The notes under the pieces: generated by a model
Database searches by the model: none
What the model was told of the DNA's origin: nothing
What the model saw: the letters and a program-made list of their open reading frames with translations, nothing else
Source: Fibrobacter succinogenes
GTDB lineage: Bacteria; Fibrobacterota; Fibrobacteria; Fibrobacterales; Fibrobacteraceae
NCBI GenBank assembly: GCA_902794535.1
Contig: CADBHQ010000007.1
Span: 1-64,000, forward strand
Direction: 5' to 3'
DNA: 64,000 bases
Part shown: piece after piece, positions 55,787 to 64,000 of the stretch
How the letters are laid out: each line of letters opens with the position of its first letter
How positions within the stretch are numbered: the stretch's first letter is position 1
Program-made: the position numbers and the translations under genes

Positions 55787-55803
55787 AAAAGGACGGACCT
55801 TTT
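55787..55803 (-). promoter_or_regulatory. Conserved leader hairpin of fibro-slime gene 1
   Basis: On the minus strand AAAAGG-TCCGT-CCTTTT forms a hairpin about 30 bases before the start. The same hairpin with changed stem bases and a GGTC(C/G)GTC core recurs before the second fibro-slime gene, together with the TATGCCC and TTGGAAGGAA that follow. Confidence 0.5.
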
Positions 55804-55826
55804 CGATATCCCATAGACCGCCCTCA

Positions 55827-55855
55827 AATTTACTCTTTTTTAAGCGAAAAGCCAA
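55827..55855 (-). promoter_or_regulatory. Candidate promoter of fibro-slime gene 1
   Basis: TTGGCT and TAAATT on the minus strand are 17 bases apart, so transcription would start near 55820, ahead of the conserved hairpin leader. Confidence 0.45.
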
Positions 55856-55990
55856 TTTTATTTTTGTGATTTTTTGGAAAAAAAACATCCATTTTGTGTC
55901 CAAAAACTTAAAAAAACGAAACCTAGTGAGTTTTGTCACAAGAAAAACAGCCAGTGTAAAATTAAGTTTTCAACAAATCTGTTTCATATA

Positions 55991-56021
55991 AGAAAGGGAT
56001 GGATTAACTCCATCCCTTTCT
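55991..56021 (-). terminator. Hairpin terminator after the second fibro-slime gene
   Basis: AGAAAGGGATGGA pairs perfectly with TCCATCCCTTTCT around a 5-base loop, 20 bases after the stop codon. The T-run is short, so termination may be partial. Confidence 0.65.
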
Positions 56022-56041
56022 AAACCATTCTGAACAGGATT

Positions 56042-59000
56042 TTATTTAGCTGTCAAGTTCTTCATATAGCGAGTGTCTGCTTTCGGAGAACGCTTGACGC
56101 CCCAAACAGAAGTGCTTTCTTGCTTTGCTTCCTTACCAGAAGAGCCAAGCTTCACATAAGACTTGAGCTTAACAATATAGGCACCCGTGCCAACCACACG
56201 CCCCTTTTGAGAGCGCATGTTCCAACCGATAAAGAAGTTGCGGTCCATGCCGGCATCGGTGCAGAGGCCACCATTAAAGTACTGGATGCGCTGCTTCGTC
56301 ACCGGATCGATTTCAGTGTTCTTACTGTCATCGCAGTAAATACGCTGAGTTTTGCTAGCGACGAAGTTACCCAGGTTGGTGAAATACTGGACTTCATAGT
56401 AGAAGTAGACATCCTGCGGAGCAACTTTCTTGCGTTCTTCATCGGAAAGACCATTGTACAATGCATACATGTCCGCCTTCACAATGTGACCCGGCCTTCC
56501 ATTTTCAGCAGTAAGGATTTCAGCCTTGGTCATAGACGTACGATACACATTCACCGATACCGCCGGCACCTTTTCTCCGGCCGGAGCGTTCGATGTAGAC
56601 GCAAACTTGTTTTCATTCACGGCAATTTCAGCATCGCCAGTGACCTGGACCCACATCGACGGCAAACGCAATGTTTCATTATAACTAGTCGGAGAATTCC
56701 AATGGTACGAAGCGTCCACAGCAGAGCGGAGCGAATCAGCATTGGTGCCAGCCGGCTTAATATCTGCCGTATCGGACCAGAATACCGTCGTCAAGTCGCC
56801 ACTCAAGCGCACGTAGTCACCCACATGCGGAGAAACACCGCCGCGCAGGTACAAGTACCTGATACGACCCAAGCCTTCCGACACAGTCACGACAGGTTCA
56901 TTCTGAGCTGTTACAATCGAATTGGCTCCAGCCAAAGCAGATGCATAGCGAGAAGATTCATCCAATTCAATTGCAGAATTCAGATAGAAGTCCAAAGCCG
57001 ATTTTCTATTCGTTGTCGTCACAAGCTTAACCGGTTCAGACATCACCACCACAAGGCTGTCAAGGTCAGACAACTGATCGCCATCCTTGAGGGTACGCAC
57101 TTCGGCACGCAACGGGACTGGAGCCATACGGTCCGTAAGAGCCCCATCAAAGCCCTGTCTGACCTTTTTACCCTTATCTTCGAATTCGGCGAAGGAATGA
57201 ACCTTACCAATACCAGACGTCTTTACTTCTTCGGACAACTTCAGTCCACCCACCATAATCACATTGGTGCAATAGCCACTATCCGACGGGGCAGAGCAAT
57301 CAATATTGCTTGCATCAAGCGGAACAAGGACATTACAAGTGATTGCAGAATCCCTCGGCATTGTAGAAAGCCCTTCTGCATACGGATTATGGGGTTCAGC
57401 CGTAGTGGAATCCCACATCACGCAAATCTTGGTCGGCAAGGAATCCTTATGGATTCGACGATCGTAGTACACAGCAACAGAGTCGCCGATACCATCCAGA
57501 TATTCCTGATCCATACTAAAGTACGGAGCCGGAATACGATGTTCAATAGTCGGCAAGGAACCATGAGCATCAAACACGTCTGCCAAGACCGGGAACGGTA
57601 CCGGAGGATCACGGAAGTACATCGGATAATAAACAGCCTTCACATAGTCATTGTATTGGGCAACAACCGTTGCCGGCCTATGAATAGAAGGATCCCTATC
57701 CCAACGATATTTGGTCAACGAGCGCACCGATATAGTTGCGTATCCATTTACAAAATACACCGGGTCTTCAGGAATAAAGTCAATCTTCGGGGATGTTTCA
57801 GAACCCATGTAGACATAGATTCCATTACATTCTTCCAAACACGGAACATAATTATCATTGCCAACGGGTTTCAGCACAGCCAAATACATCACATTAATTG
57901 AGCCAACCCAGTTTTCTGCGTAAGAACCATCCGGTAAGGAATCCTGACCCTTCACAGGATCAATAGAGACGCCATCTTCCGGAATCGCTCTAATGAACGT
58001 AATCTGCGGCAAGTAGAAGTTGATAGTCAGTGCATTCTGATCTCTACCGGCAACACTAATGTTAAACGGCGTAATCGGCGACTGCAAATCTCGCATATCA
58101 ACATGTGCATAAACCGTATCGACGCCAGAAGCACCAATCTTACGTGGCACAGCCGGATTGATTCTCTTATACCCTTCTTGACCCGTAGTTGCATCAATTT
58201 CCTTGGTGTAAACTTCCATCGGGGCTGTATAAGTTAGCGTATAGGGCATTTCAACCGCATCTTCCGGATAAATTTCAAGTTCTGTAGAATCGCCATTAAG
58301 CGCCACATTCGAAATATAAACCGGGACGTATTCGCCACCCATAGCAGAGGTCTGTATATTATACACACCCGTCTGTGTCTGATCACCACTTTCTTCGTCA
58401 AACACATAAGAACGGCCATTTTTGTAAATGACATCTACTTCACCCGAGGCCTTGAAGCTAAGCACCTTTGCAGACTTACCTTCAATATTCACGAACAAGG
58501 TGTAATAACCGCCTGCCAAAGAAAGTTTCGACCTATCAATCTTCGGCAAACCAAAGTTCGTCAAGTCGATACCGCCCTTATAGATACCCGGCGTTGCGAC
58601 ATTATCGAATCCGGGAACCACATTTTCACCATTTTTCTTACCATTAACAAGCGTGTAAGTCGCCTTGATACGCCCTGCGGCAATTTCAGCAGCAAGGGTA
58701 TCTCCGCAATAGGTTTTCTTTTCTCCGATACCAGCTGCAGCCGCATCGCAAGAACCGTCACCGGTCTTCGTAAAGCAAAGAGTATAGTCCGTTTCAGACG
58801 GATTTCCCGGAACCTTCTTTCCCTTAGCCGTAATAGCCGTCTTCTGCTGGATGTACATATTCGTCTTGATACGCACGTTACTCATGTCGGTACGGCGATC
58901 GCAGAAGAAGATGTCGATATCGTAGGTTTCGCCAGCCGTAAGCAGATTACCGGAAGCTCCCTTTAACGTATCCAGTTTTACATAACCAGGAGCCGCCAAA

Positions 59001-60646
59001 TGGGTACCACCAAGGTCCACTGCAAGTTTGTTGTCGATAAACACCCAAATATCATCGTCACCACGGAACATGAACTGCATGCCTGCACGGTAGGTAAAGT
59101 TGGCGTGCGATTCAAAGCAGAACATCTGGTTATTATCGTTCTCGATACGCAAATCCCACGTGCTATTGTCATAAACATTGGGTTCGGTACCACTGCTGAA
59201 TTCGCCATCAGAAACCGGATACAAGTCGATATAGGGCAAACCGGTTGTCGGTTCAATAGCAGACCAGTCCGTGACATTACCAAGAGCCAGTTGTGCCTTA
59301 CGTGAAATTCCATTCTGGGCCGCGGTTTTACCCTGTTCGCCCACACCATAGCGCACATTGCCCTTGCCGGGTCTAGGGGTAGCAGCCTGTTTACAATAGC
59401 CAGTGCATGTCACATCCGTAGCAAGGTCATTCAACGGAGTAAACGCACCCGCAGGTTCATTATAGCTGTCATATTCCCACATGCCGTCCTTGGTCTGGCT
59501 AAAGACCACATCGCGGCAATGCTTTACGTTAACACCAGCGGTTTCTTCAAACATGACATTGAACGCTTCTGCAGAAACAAAGCACCCGCTTGACGTATTG
59601 TAAGTCGGTTTTTTCGTCGTCGGGTCCAAAATACTGTTAACGATTCCCGTGGTTACACCGATACAAGGCACGCTATTGTCGCCGCCAGCTCCCGGATAGT
59701 TATACTTCGCCGTTGGCGAATAGCATCCGTTCGAAGCCACACGCGGATAAGCATCACACGTAAAGGCACCATGCATACTGGCATCGGTATCGTAAAGGAA
59801 AGCTGCCAACTTATACGTGCAGTTACCTTCAATTTGCGGATCAACAGCCACGAACGTTGTCGTAAGGCCAGCTTCTTCAGCTTTTGCGGAGTCTGCAATA
59901 AAATAAACCCTATCAGATTCCTCAAACATACTAAAGAACATGTCCATCGGGAACGGAACCACAACTTCAGCTTCCCAACCATTCATGCCAATAGCCTCTT
60001 CCAAATCCACGTCATCATCCTTAAAGATGATCAATCTTTCCGGCAACGGTTCATCCATCCAAACAGCATAATACCATCCGCACATATTCGGATCAACCTT
60101 GAACGGTTGAGCATTAGCAAAGGTAGAGTCAGGAGACCACATCGGAACTGTAGACTTCCAGGATTCATCATCGGGAACCAAGACATAGAAATACTTGATA
60201 TCAGGTGCGGTGTTTGTCACCAATGTGGTACCCGCTTTTTTCGGATTTTCTAGCACATAAACGTCTTTTCCTGCGCCAGGGCACCTAATATTACGATTGT
60301 TTTTCGGATAGCTTTGATCGTTCTGAGAAATCCCGTTCCATACATTGGACAGGATAAAATTCATCGGAGCCGACTTTGACGATTCAAGGGCAAATGAGGT
60401 TTCGATGTTTTCGCCACCAGCATCGGCCAAATCGTATTCGTAATACCCTGTAGCAGCGTTATAATACGACGCTGTGACAAGAGCATCGATATTGTTCATG
60501 GCGATATAAAAGTTTCTTGGCCAATCATCGGGTTTCTTAAAATGCAACGTACCTGCACAAGCGGCAATAACGTTTTGCACACCAGCAAAAAGCATACAGC
60601 CCAATATGACCCATTTCCACCAAGAAATCTCTGTTTTTCTCTTCAT
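56042..60646 (-). CDS. Fibro-slime domain surface protein (intact)
   Basis: This 1534-residue protein has a signal peptide (hydrophobic WVILGCMLFAGVQNVIA) and the fibro-slime domain at about 500-600, with ANFTYRAGMQFMFRGDDDIW, FIDNKLAVDLGGTHLAAPGYV and FFCDRRTDMSNVRIKTNMY, a PA14-like beta fold. Beta-rich repeats follow (...GKSAKVLSFKASGEVDVIY), and the C-terminus has RNFFIGWNMRSQKGRVVGTGAYIVKL, a FlgD-like Ig element that may serve as a secretion signal. Fibro-slime proteins were first noted in Fibrobacter and are linked to cellulose attachment. It is a paralogue of the frameshifted gene downstream. The ATG at 60644-60646 has RBS GGAAGGAAG. Confidence 0.88.
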   Translation of the reverse strand: MKRKTEISWWKWVILGCMLFAGVQNVIAACAGTLHFKKPDDWPRNFYIAMNNIDALVTASYYNAATGYYEYDLADAGGENIETSFALESSKSAPMNFILSNVWNGISQNDQSYPKNNRNIRCPGAGKDVYVLENPKKAGTTLVTNTAPDIKYFYVLVPDDESWKSTVPMWSPDSTFANAQPFKVDPNMCGWYYAVWMDEPLPERLIIFKDDDVDLEEAIGMNGWEAEVVVPFPMDMFFSMFEESDRVYFIADSAKAEEAGLTTTFVAVDPQIEGNCTYKLAAFLYDTDASMHGAFTCDAYPRVASNGCYSPTAKYNYPGAGGDNSVPCIGVTTGIVNSILDPTTKKPTYNTSSGCFVSAEAFNVMFEETAGVNVKHCRDVVFSQTKDGMWEYDSYNEPAGAFTPLNDLATDVTCTGYCKQAATPRPGKGNVRYGVGEQGKTAAQNGISRKAQLALGNVTDWSAIEPTTGLPYIDLYPVSDGEFSSGTEPNVYDNSTWDLRIENDNNQMFCFESHANFTYRAGMQFMFRGDDDIWVFIDNKLAVDLGGTHLAAPGYVKLDTLKGASGNLLTAGETYDIDIFFCDRRTDMSNVRIKTNMYIQQKTAITAKGKKVPGNPSETDYTLCFTKTGDGSCDAAAAGIGEKKTYCGDTLAAEIAAGRIKATYTLVNGKKNGENVVPGFDNVATPGIYKGGIDLTNFGLPKIDRSKLSLAGGYYTLFVNIEGKSAKVLSFKASGEVDVIYKNGRSYVFDEESGDQTQTGVYNIQTSAMGGEYVPVYISNVALNGDSTELEIYPEDAVEMPYTLTYTAPMEVYTKEIDATTGQEGYKRINPAVPRKIGASGVDTVYAHVDMRDLQSPITPFNISVAGRDQNALTINFYLPQITFIRAIPEDGVSIDPVKGQDSLPDGSYAENWVGSINVMYLAVLKPVGNDNYVPCLEECNGIYVYMGSETSPKIDFIPEDPVYFVNGYATISVRSLTKYRWDRDPSIHRPATVVAQYNDYVKAVYYPMYFRDPPVPFPVLADVFDAHGSLPTIEHRIPAPYFSMDQEYLDGIGDSVAVYYDRRIHKDSLPTKICVMWDSTTAEPHNPYAEGLSTMPRDSAITCNVLVPLDASNIDCSAPSDSGYCTNVIMVGGLKLSEEVKTSGIGKVHSFAEFEDKGKKVRQGFDGALTDRMAPVPLRAEVRTLKDGDQLSDLDSLVVVMSEPVKLVTTTNRKSALDFYLNSAIELDESSRYASALAGANSIVTAQNEPVVTVSEGLGRIRYLYLRGGVSPHVGDYVRLSGDLTTVFWSDTADIKPAGTNADSLRSAVDASYHWNSPTSYNETLRLPSMWVQVTGDAEIAVNENKFASTSNAPAGEKVPAVSVNVYRTSMTKAEILTAENGRPGHIVKADMYALYNGLSDEERKKVAPQDVYFYYEVQYFTNLGNFVASKTQRIYCDDSKNTEIDPVTKQRIQYFNGGLCTDAGMDRNFFIGWNMRSQKGRVVGTGAYIVKLKSYVKLGSSGKEAKQESTSVWGVKRSPKADTRYMKNLTAK

Positions 60647-60669
60647 ATGACTTCCTTCCAATTGGGCAT
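60643..60669 (-). other. Possible leader ORF coupled to fibro-slime gene 2
   Basis: ATGCCC opens an 8-codon frame (MPNWKEVI) whose TGA overlaps the main ATG as ATGA, a typical translational coupling arrangement. The first fibro-slime leader has a similar MPCWKE start. No Shine-Dalgarno site precedes it, so use is uncertain. Confidence 0.25.
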
Positions 60670-60670
60670 A

Positions 60671-60694
60671 CCAAAAAAGACCGACCCTTTTTGG
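60671..60694 (-). promoter_or_regulatory. Conserved leader hairpin of fibro-slime gene 2
   Basis: CCAAAAA pairs with TTTTTGG, enclosing a GGGTCGGTCT-type loop on the minus strand. It matches the leader of the first fibro-slime gene in position, loop and following sequence. Confidence 0.5.
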
Positions 60695-60904
60695 GACGCC
60701 AACAACCAATGTAAATTTATCCTTTTCTTTTCAAAAAAGAACATTTTTTACTTTTTTTTTCGTTTCGTAAAAGGCTGCGTTATAAACAAACGATAAAAAC
60801 CTTAAAAAATCGAAAATTTACGCATCTACAGACCAGACAGTAAAGAAAATTTTTCAAGAGTAGAGGGCCTATTTTACTACTTTTTTAAACAAACCGGAGT
60901 GCTT

Positions 60905-61783
60905 ATGCAGGACATGGACCAAACAATTGCCAGCGGAAACACAATCAAGCTACCCGTCGCCCCCATGCGACCGCATCTGATTGTGCTCTACCCGCAACAC
61001 CTATTCAAGCAAATACCGCTCGAAAAAGGAACGGTCGTGCTTGGCCGTGGGCAAGATGCAGAAATCCGCCTGGATGACGAACTGGTAAGCCGCAGACACT
61101 GCGCTGTCACCTTCGACGGAGTTGACGTTACAGTCAAGGATCTGGGCAGCACCAACGGCACTTTCGTCGACGGCTCCCCGATTACAGAATGCAAGCTCGA
61201 AGACCACAACCGCCTGCAAATCGGAAAAATGGTCCTGAAAATCGACTTCAAGGACGCAAGCGAAGAAGCTTTTGACCGCGAGCTCTACGAAGCCGCGACC
61301 ATGGATCCGCTCACCAAGATTAGCAACCGCCGCACGTTTATAGACCGAAGCCTCGGCGAACTCGCTTTGGCCCGCCGCAACAACTATTACGTTCACGCCA
61401 TCATGGTCGACGCAGACCACTTTAAGCGCGTGAACGACACCTGGGGTCACCAGTGCGGCGACATGGTTCTTAAAGAAATCGCCCGCATTCTTAAAGAAGA
61501 AAAGCGAGAATCCGACTTGCTCGCCCGCTATGGCGGCGAAGAATTCGTGCTACTTTTAGGCGGCATTGGGCCCGAAGACGCCAAAAAGAGCGCCGAACGC
61601 CTGCGCTCGGCAGTGGAAAGCCACCGCTTTTCGTGGAAAGACACCATTATCCCGGTGACCATTTCTTTAGGCCTTGCAAGCCGTCAGGGCGAAAAAATCG
61701 GCAAAATCGAGGATTTGATTGCCGAATGCGACCGCCTGCTTTATGTGGCCAAAGAGGGTGGCCGAAATCAGGTAGCCTTTTAA
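60905..61783 (+). CDS. FHA-GGDEF diguanylate cyclase
   Basis: This 292-residue cytoplasmic protein has an FHA phosphopeptide-binding domain at about 30-110 (VLGRGQDAEIRLDDELVSRRHCAV, LGSTNGTFVDG) and a GGDEF domain at about 130-292 with the active GGEEF at 210-214, DADHFKRVNDTWGHQCGD, and an intact inhibitory RxxD site (R201-D204). It should make cyclic di-GMP when bound to a phosphothreonine partner, with product feedback. I use the ATG at 60905 after GGAG rather than a GTG two codons earlier. It is divergent from fibro-slime gene 2 and 33 bases before the MATE gene. Confidence 0.9.
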   Translation: MQDMDQTIASGNTIKLPVAPMRPHLIVLYPQHLFKQIPLEKGTVVLGRGQDAEIRLDDELVSRRHCAVTFDGVDVTVKDLGSTNGTFVDGSPITECKLEDHNRLQIGKMVLKIDFKDASEEAFDRELYEAATMDPLTKISNRRTFIDRSLGELALARRNNYYVHAIMVDADHFKRVNDTWGHQCGDMVLKEIARILKEEKRESDLLARYGGEEFVLLLGGIGPEDAKKSAERLRSAVESHRFSWKDTIIPVTISLGLASRQGEKIGKIEDLIAECDRLLYVAKEGGRNQVAF

Positions 61784-61816
61784 ATTGTAAAGAAAAATTC
61801 TATTTTTGGCGCCGAA

Positions 61817-63202
61817 ATGTCTAAACTGAATTCCGAGCGCCTTAATTCCTTTGGTTCTGCAAGTATCCCGAAACTGGTCTTGCAGTTCTCGGTTCCTGCG
61901 ATCATCAGCATGCTGGTAAACGCCCTCTACAACGTAGTGGACCGTTTCTTTGTGGGGCAGGGCGTAGGCAGTCTCGGTATCGCAGGCATCACGCTCTGCT
62001 TCCCGATTTGCCTGTTCATTATGGCCATGTCCATGATGGTGGGCGTGGGTGGCAATACGCTTTTCGCAATCCGCCTTGGGCAAAAGAAGTACATTCAGGC
62101 AAGCATCATTCTGAATAACTCGTTTTCGCTGTTGATCTTGATGGCGCTCGGCACGTTCACTCTCGGCGAAATTTTCATGGAGCCGCTCCTGAAGTTGTTC
62201 GGTGCTAGCGAGCAGACCTTGCCGGTGGCCAGCAGCTACATGCGCATTTTACTGTGCGGTGCTGTATTCCAGACAATCGCCCCCGGCATGAACCACTTTA
62301 TCCGTTCGATGGGTCACCCCAAAACGGCCATGTTCCGCGAAATCGTGGGTGCAGTCACGAACATTATTCTCGACTACCTCTTTATCATGCAGTTCCACTG
62401 GGGTATCGAGGGCGCCGCCTGGGCAACCATCAGTTCGCAGTTGGTGGCCTCGGCCTTGATTACGCAGTTCTTTATCAAGAAGGGCACGCCTATTCGCATT
62501 CGCTGGCGCCACATGAAATTGCGCGCCGCCTATGTCCGCAAGATTTATATTCTCGGTTTGCCGCCTTCTGTAATGCAGATTTGCAACAGCTTGATGAATG
62601 CGATTTTGGCCTGGAGCCTAACCACTTACGGAAACATCAGCGTCAAGACAACTGGCACGCTTTCGGGTGGCGACATGGCAATTTCTGCATTCGGAATCAC
62701 CAACAGCATTGTTTCGATTATCATTTTGCCGCTTCTCGGATTCGTTCACGGCACACAGCCGATTATCGGCTACAACTACGGCGCACGACTCAACAACCGC
62801 GTCAAGGAAACACTCAAGTTTGCCTTCATTTATGCAGGCGGATTCATGTTCGTGACCTGGGGCATTCTCATGTGGCAGGCAGAAACCTTTGTGACGCCTT
62901 TCGCACCAAAAGACCCCGAACTTATCAAACTTTCAGCCTGGGCCATGCGCATTTTTGCGGCAGCCTTCTTTATGATTCCCTTCGGCATGGTGTCGGGGAA
63001 CTTTTTCCAGGGTACAGGAAAAGCGTTCAGGGCTATGTTCCTGAACGCTTGTCGTCAAGTAATTTTACTTATTCCGTTCTTGCTGATACTGCCCCACTTC
63101 TTTGAACTCAAGGGCGTATTCATGGCGCAGCCCATTGCCGACACAGGTGCGGCTTTCATTGGGTTGGCCATGCTTTGGCATGAGTTAAAGAAGCTGCATT
63201 AA
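61817..63202 (+). CDS. MATE family efflux transporter
   Basis: This 461-residue protein has 12 hydrophobic helices and the MATE marks: PKLVLQFSVPAIISMLVNALYNVVDRFFVG at the start, a middle repeat MNAILAWSLTTYG...DMAISAFGITNS, and LLGFVHGTQPIIGYNYGA. Such proteins export drugs and cationic metabolites against Na+ or H+. It is in the NorM/DinF-like clade. Whether it exports anything related to c-di-GMP signalling is unknown. Its stop overlaps the convergent third fibro-slime gene by four bases. Confidence 0.9.
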   Translation: MSKLNSERLNSFGSASIPKLVLQFSVPAIISMLVNALYNVVDRFFVGQGVGSLGIAGITLCFPICLFIMAMSMMVGVGGNTLFAIRLGQKKYIQASIILNNSFSLLILMALGTFTLGEIFMEPLLKLFGASEQTLPVASSYMRILLCGAVFQTIAPGMNHFIRSMGHPKTAMFREIVGAVTNIILDYLFIMQFHWGIEGAAWATISSQLVASALITQFFIKKGTPIRIRWRHMKLRAAYVRKIYILGLPPSVMQICNSLMNAILAWSLTTYGNISVKTTGTLSGGDMAISAFGITNSIVSIIILPLLGFVHGTQPIIGYNYGARLNNRVKETLKFAFIYAGGFMFVTWGILMWQAETFVTPFAPKDPELIKLSAWAMRIFAAAFFMIPFGMVSGNFFQGTGKAFRAMFLNACRQVILLIPFLLILPHFFELKGVFMAQPIADTGAAFIGLAMLWHELKKLH

Positions 63203-64000
63203 CGGACGTTCACGCGGCGGGTTTCGCGGGCAACCTTCACAATGTACGAACCCGGCTTGAGGTTCGGCACCACCGTTTCAGCACCAGCGGTAACGCCCTG
63301 ACGCACCACACGACCCTGCAAATCCATAACCGCAAACTTGGCTGCAGATTTGGTCGCAGTAATCGTGAGGGCCTGCGGCAGATTGTTCTTCACAGTAAAG
63401 CTTACGCCTGCAATATGGGCAACAGGCTTGATTGCGGCCATAACCTTTGCCGATTTGCCATCAATAGTCACAAACAAGGTGTAACGGCCATCCGGCAAAG
63501 TAGTAACCTTGGAAAGATCAATCTTAGGCCGCGAAAGATTCGTGAGGTCAAAGCCACCCTTGTACACACCCGGAGTAGAAACCTTTTCAAAGTCAGCCAC
63601 AGCGCTATCCTTAACAGAGCTTCCGTTGACCAGCGTATAAGATATAATCGACGGAGTGATTGTATCGCAGACGGTCACAGGTTCAGTAGACATTCCGCAA
63701 GTACCGACATTAGCCGACTTGGTGTAACAAATGCTATAAGACGTTGCAGACGGCTGTTCCGACATTTTTGCACCCTTTACGGTAATAGCAGACTGAGGCA
63801 ATTGAGCCAGGAACATATTCGTGCTGATTTCGAAATTGCTCATGGTCGTGCGGCGGTCACAGGCGAAGATATCTACATCGTACTGCTGGCCGACTTCAAG
63901 TTTGCCGCTAGCGCCTTCAAAGGCATCAAGATCTACATAGCCCGGAGCATCCAGGTGGACACCGCCCAAATCAATTGCAAGCTTGTTGTCAATAAACGCC
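63199..64000 (-). CDS. Fibro-slime domain protein, C-terminal part (window edge)
   Basis: The visible ~267 residues contain the end of a fibro-slime domain (AIDLGGVHLDAPGYVDLDAF, FACDRRTTMSNFEISTNMF), the IDLTNLSRPKIDLSKV and DGRYTLFVTIDGKSAKVM segments also found in the two neighbouring paralogues, and a C-terminal domain FAVMDLQGRVVRQG...GSYIVKV..RRVNVR of the same type as in the GH8 enzyme. That end differs from the other two fibro-slime proteins here, so this one seems to use the type IX-like C-terminal signal. It continues beyond the right edge. Confidence 0.88.
   Translation of the reverse strand, partial: AFIDNKLAIDLGGVHLDAPGYVDLDAFEGASGKLEVGQQYDVDIFACDRRTTMSNFEISTNMFLAQLPQSAITVKGAKMSEQPSATSYSICYTKSANVGTCGMSTEPVTVCDTITPSIISYTLVNGSSVKDSAVADFEKVSTPGVYKGGFDLTNLSRPKIDLSKVTTLPDGRYTLFVTIDGKSAKVMAAIKPVAHIAGVSFTVKNNLPQALTITATKSAAKFAVMDLQGRVVRQGVTAGAETVVPNLKPGSYIVKVARETRRVNVR

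Noticed and set aside
1-64000. CRISPR arrays, tRNA or rRNA genes, insertion sequences
   Set aside because: No regularly spaced repeats, tRNA-like cloverleaf or transposase was seen when reading both strands; a short tRNA could still be missed by eye.

Overview
The window reads as chromosomal DNA of a Fibrobacter-type bacterium (FCB group, fibre-degrading). The signs are: three genes for fibro-slime domain proteins, a secreted GH8 glucanase with a short C-terminal beta domain of the kind used for type IX secretion, many lipoprotein or exported proteins, CotH proteins, and TATATT-type -10 boxes close to start codons. The species is not fixed by this sequence alone. I saw no tRNA, rRNA, CRISPR array, prophage or insertion sequence.

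Layout. 1-4.1 kb: the 5' end of ileS (minus), a sugar:H+ symporter (plus) and the GH8 glucanase (minus), with a shared terminator between the last two. 4.3-10.7 kb: a compact minus-strand operon (outer-membrane beta protein, Gfo/Idh/MocA oxidoreductase, SppA protease with an added barrel-like N-terminal half, DUF21/CBS protein, acyltransferase). 10.7-32.8 kb: a large surface-polysaccharide locus. Its plus-strand arm (10747-28734) runs from a TagD-type CDP-glycerol synthase through a CotH lipoprotein, Wzx-type flippase, DegT aminotransferase, acyltransferase, ATP-grasp, SDR, GT2, HisC-like aminotransferase, IspD/TarI-like cytidylyltransferase, RpiB, SMP-30 lactonase, LicD, second aminotransferase, GT2, GT8 and secreted EEP phosphatase to a Wzy-type polymerase. 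Its minus-strand arm (28709-32819) holds UDP-glucose dehydrogenase, two tandem LicD genes and a GT2. 33-45.4 kb: a second, large CotH lipoprotein; then an operon mlaD-ptsH-ptsI-slt-eamA; then a trio of a non-catalytic M16 peptidase homologue, an exported unknown protein and a TrmH methyltransferase. 45.4-51 kb: gluQ, a giant DUF4011/DUF3320 helicase-like protein whose ATPase motifs look lost, and a small SPOR protein. 51-64 kb: three fibro-slime genes (one frameshifted, one intact, one cut by the window edge) around an FHA-GGDEF diguanylate cyclase and a MATE exporter.

How it fits together. The central locus has two CTP-dependent activating enzymes (TagD and an IspD/TarI-like enzyme) and three LicD phosphotransferases. 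I infer a surface glycan decorated with phospho-alditols or similar CDP-activated groups, assembled by a Wzx/Wzy route. No initiating transferase, Wza or Wzc is present here, so the route must be completed elsewhere. The most notable unexplained items are the LicD/CDP module, the pseudo-helicase with a palindrome over its promoter, and a conserved hairpin leader shared by two fibro-slime genes.
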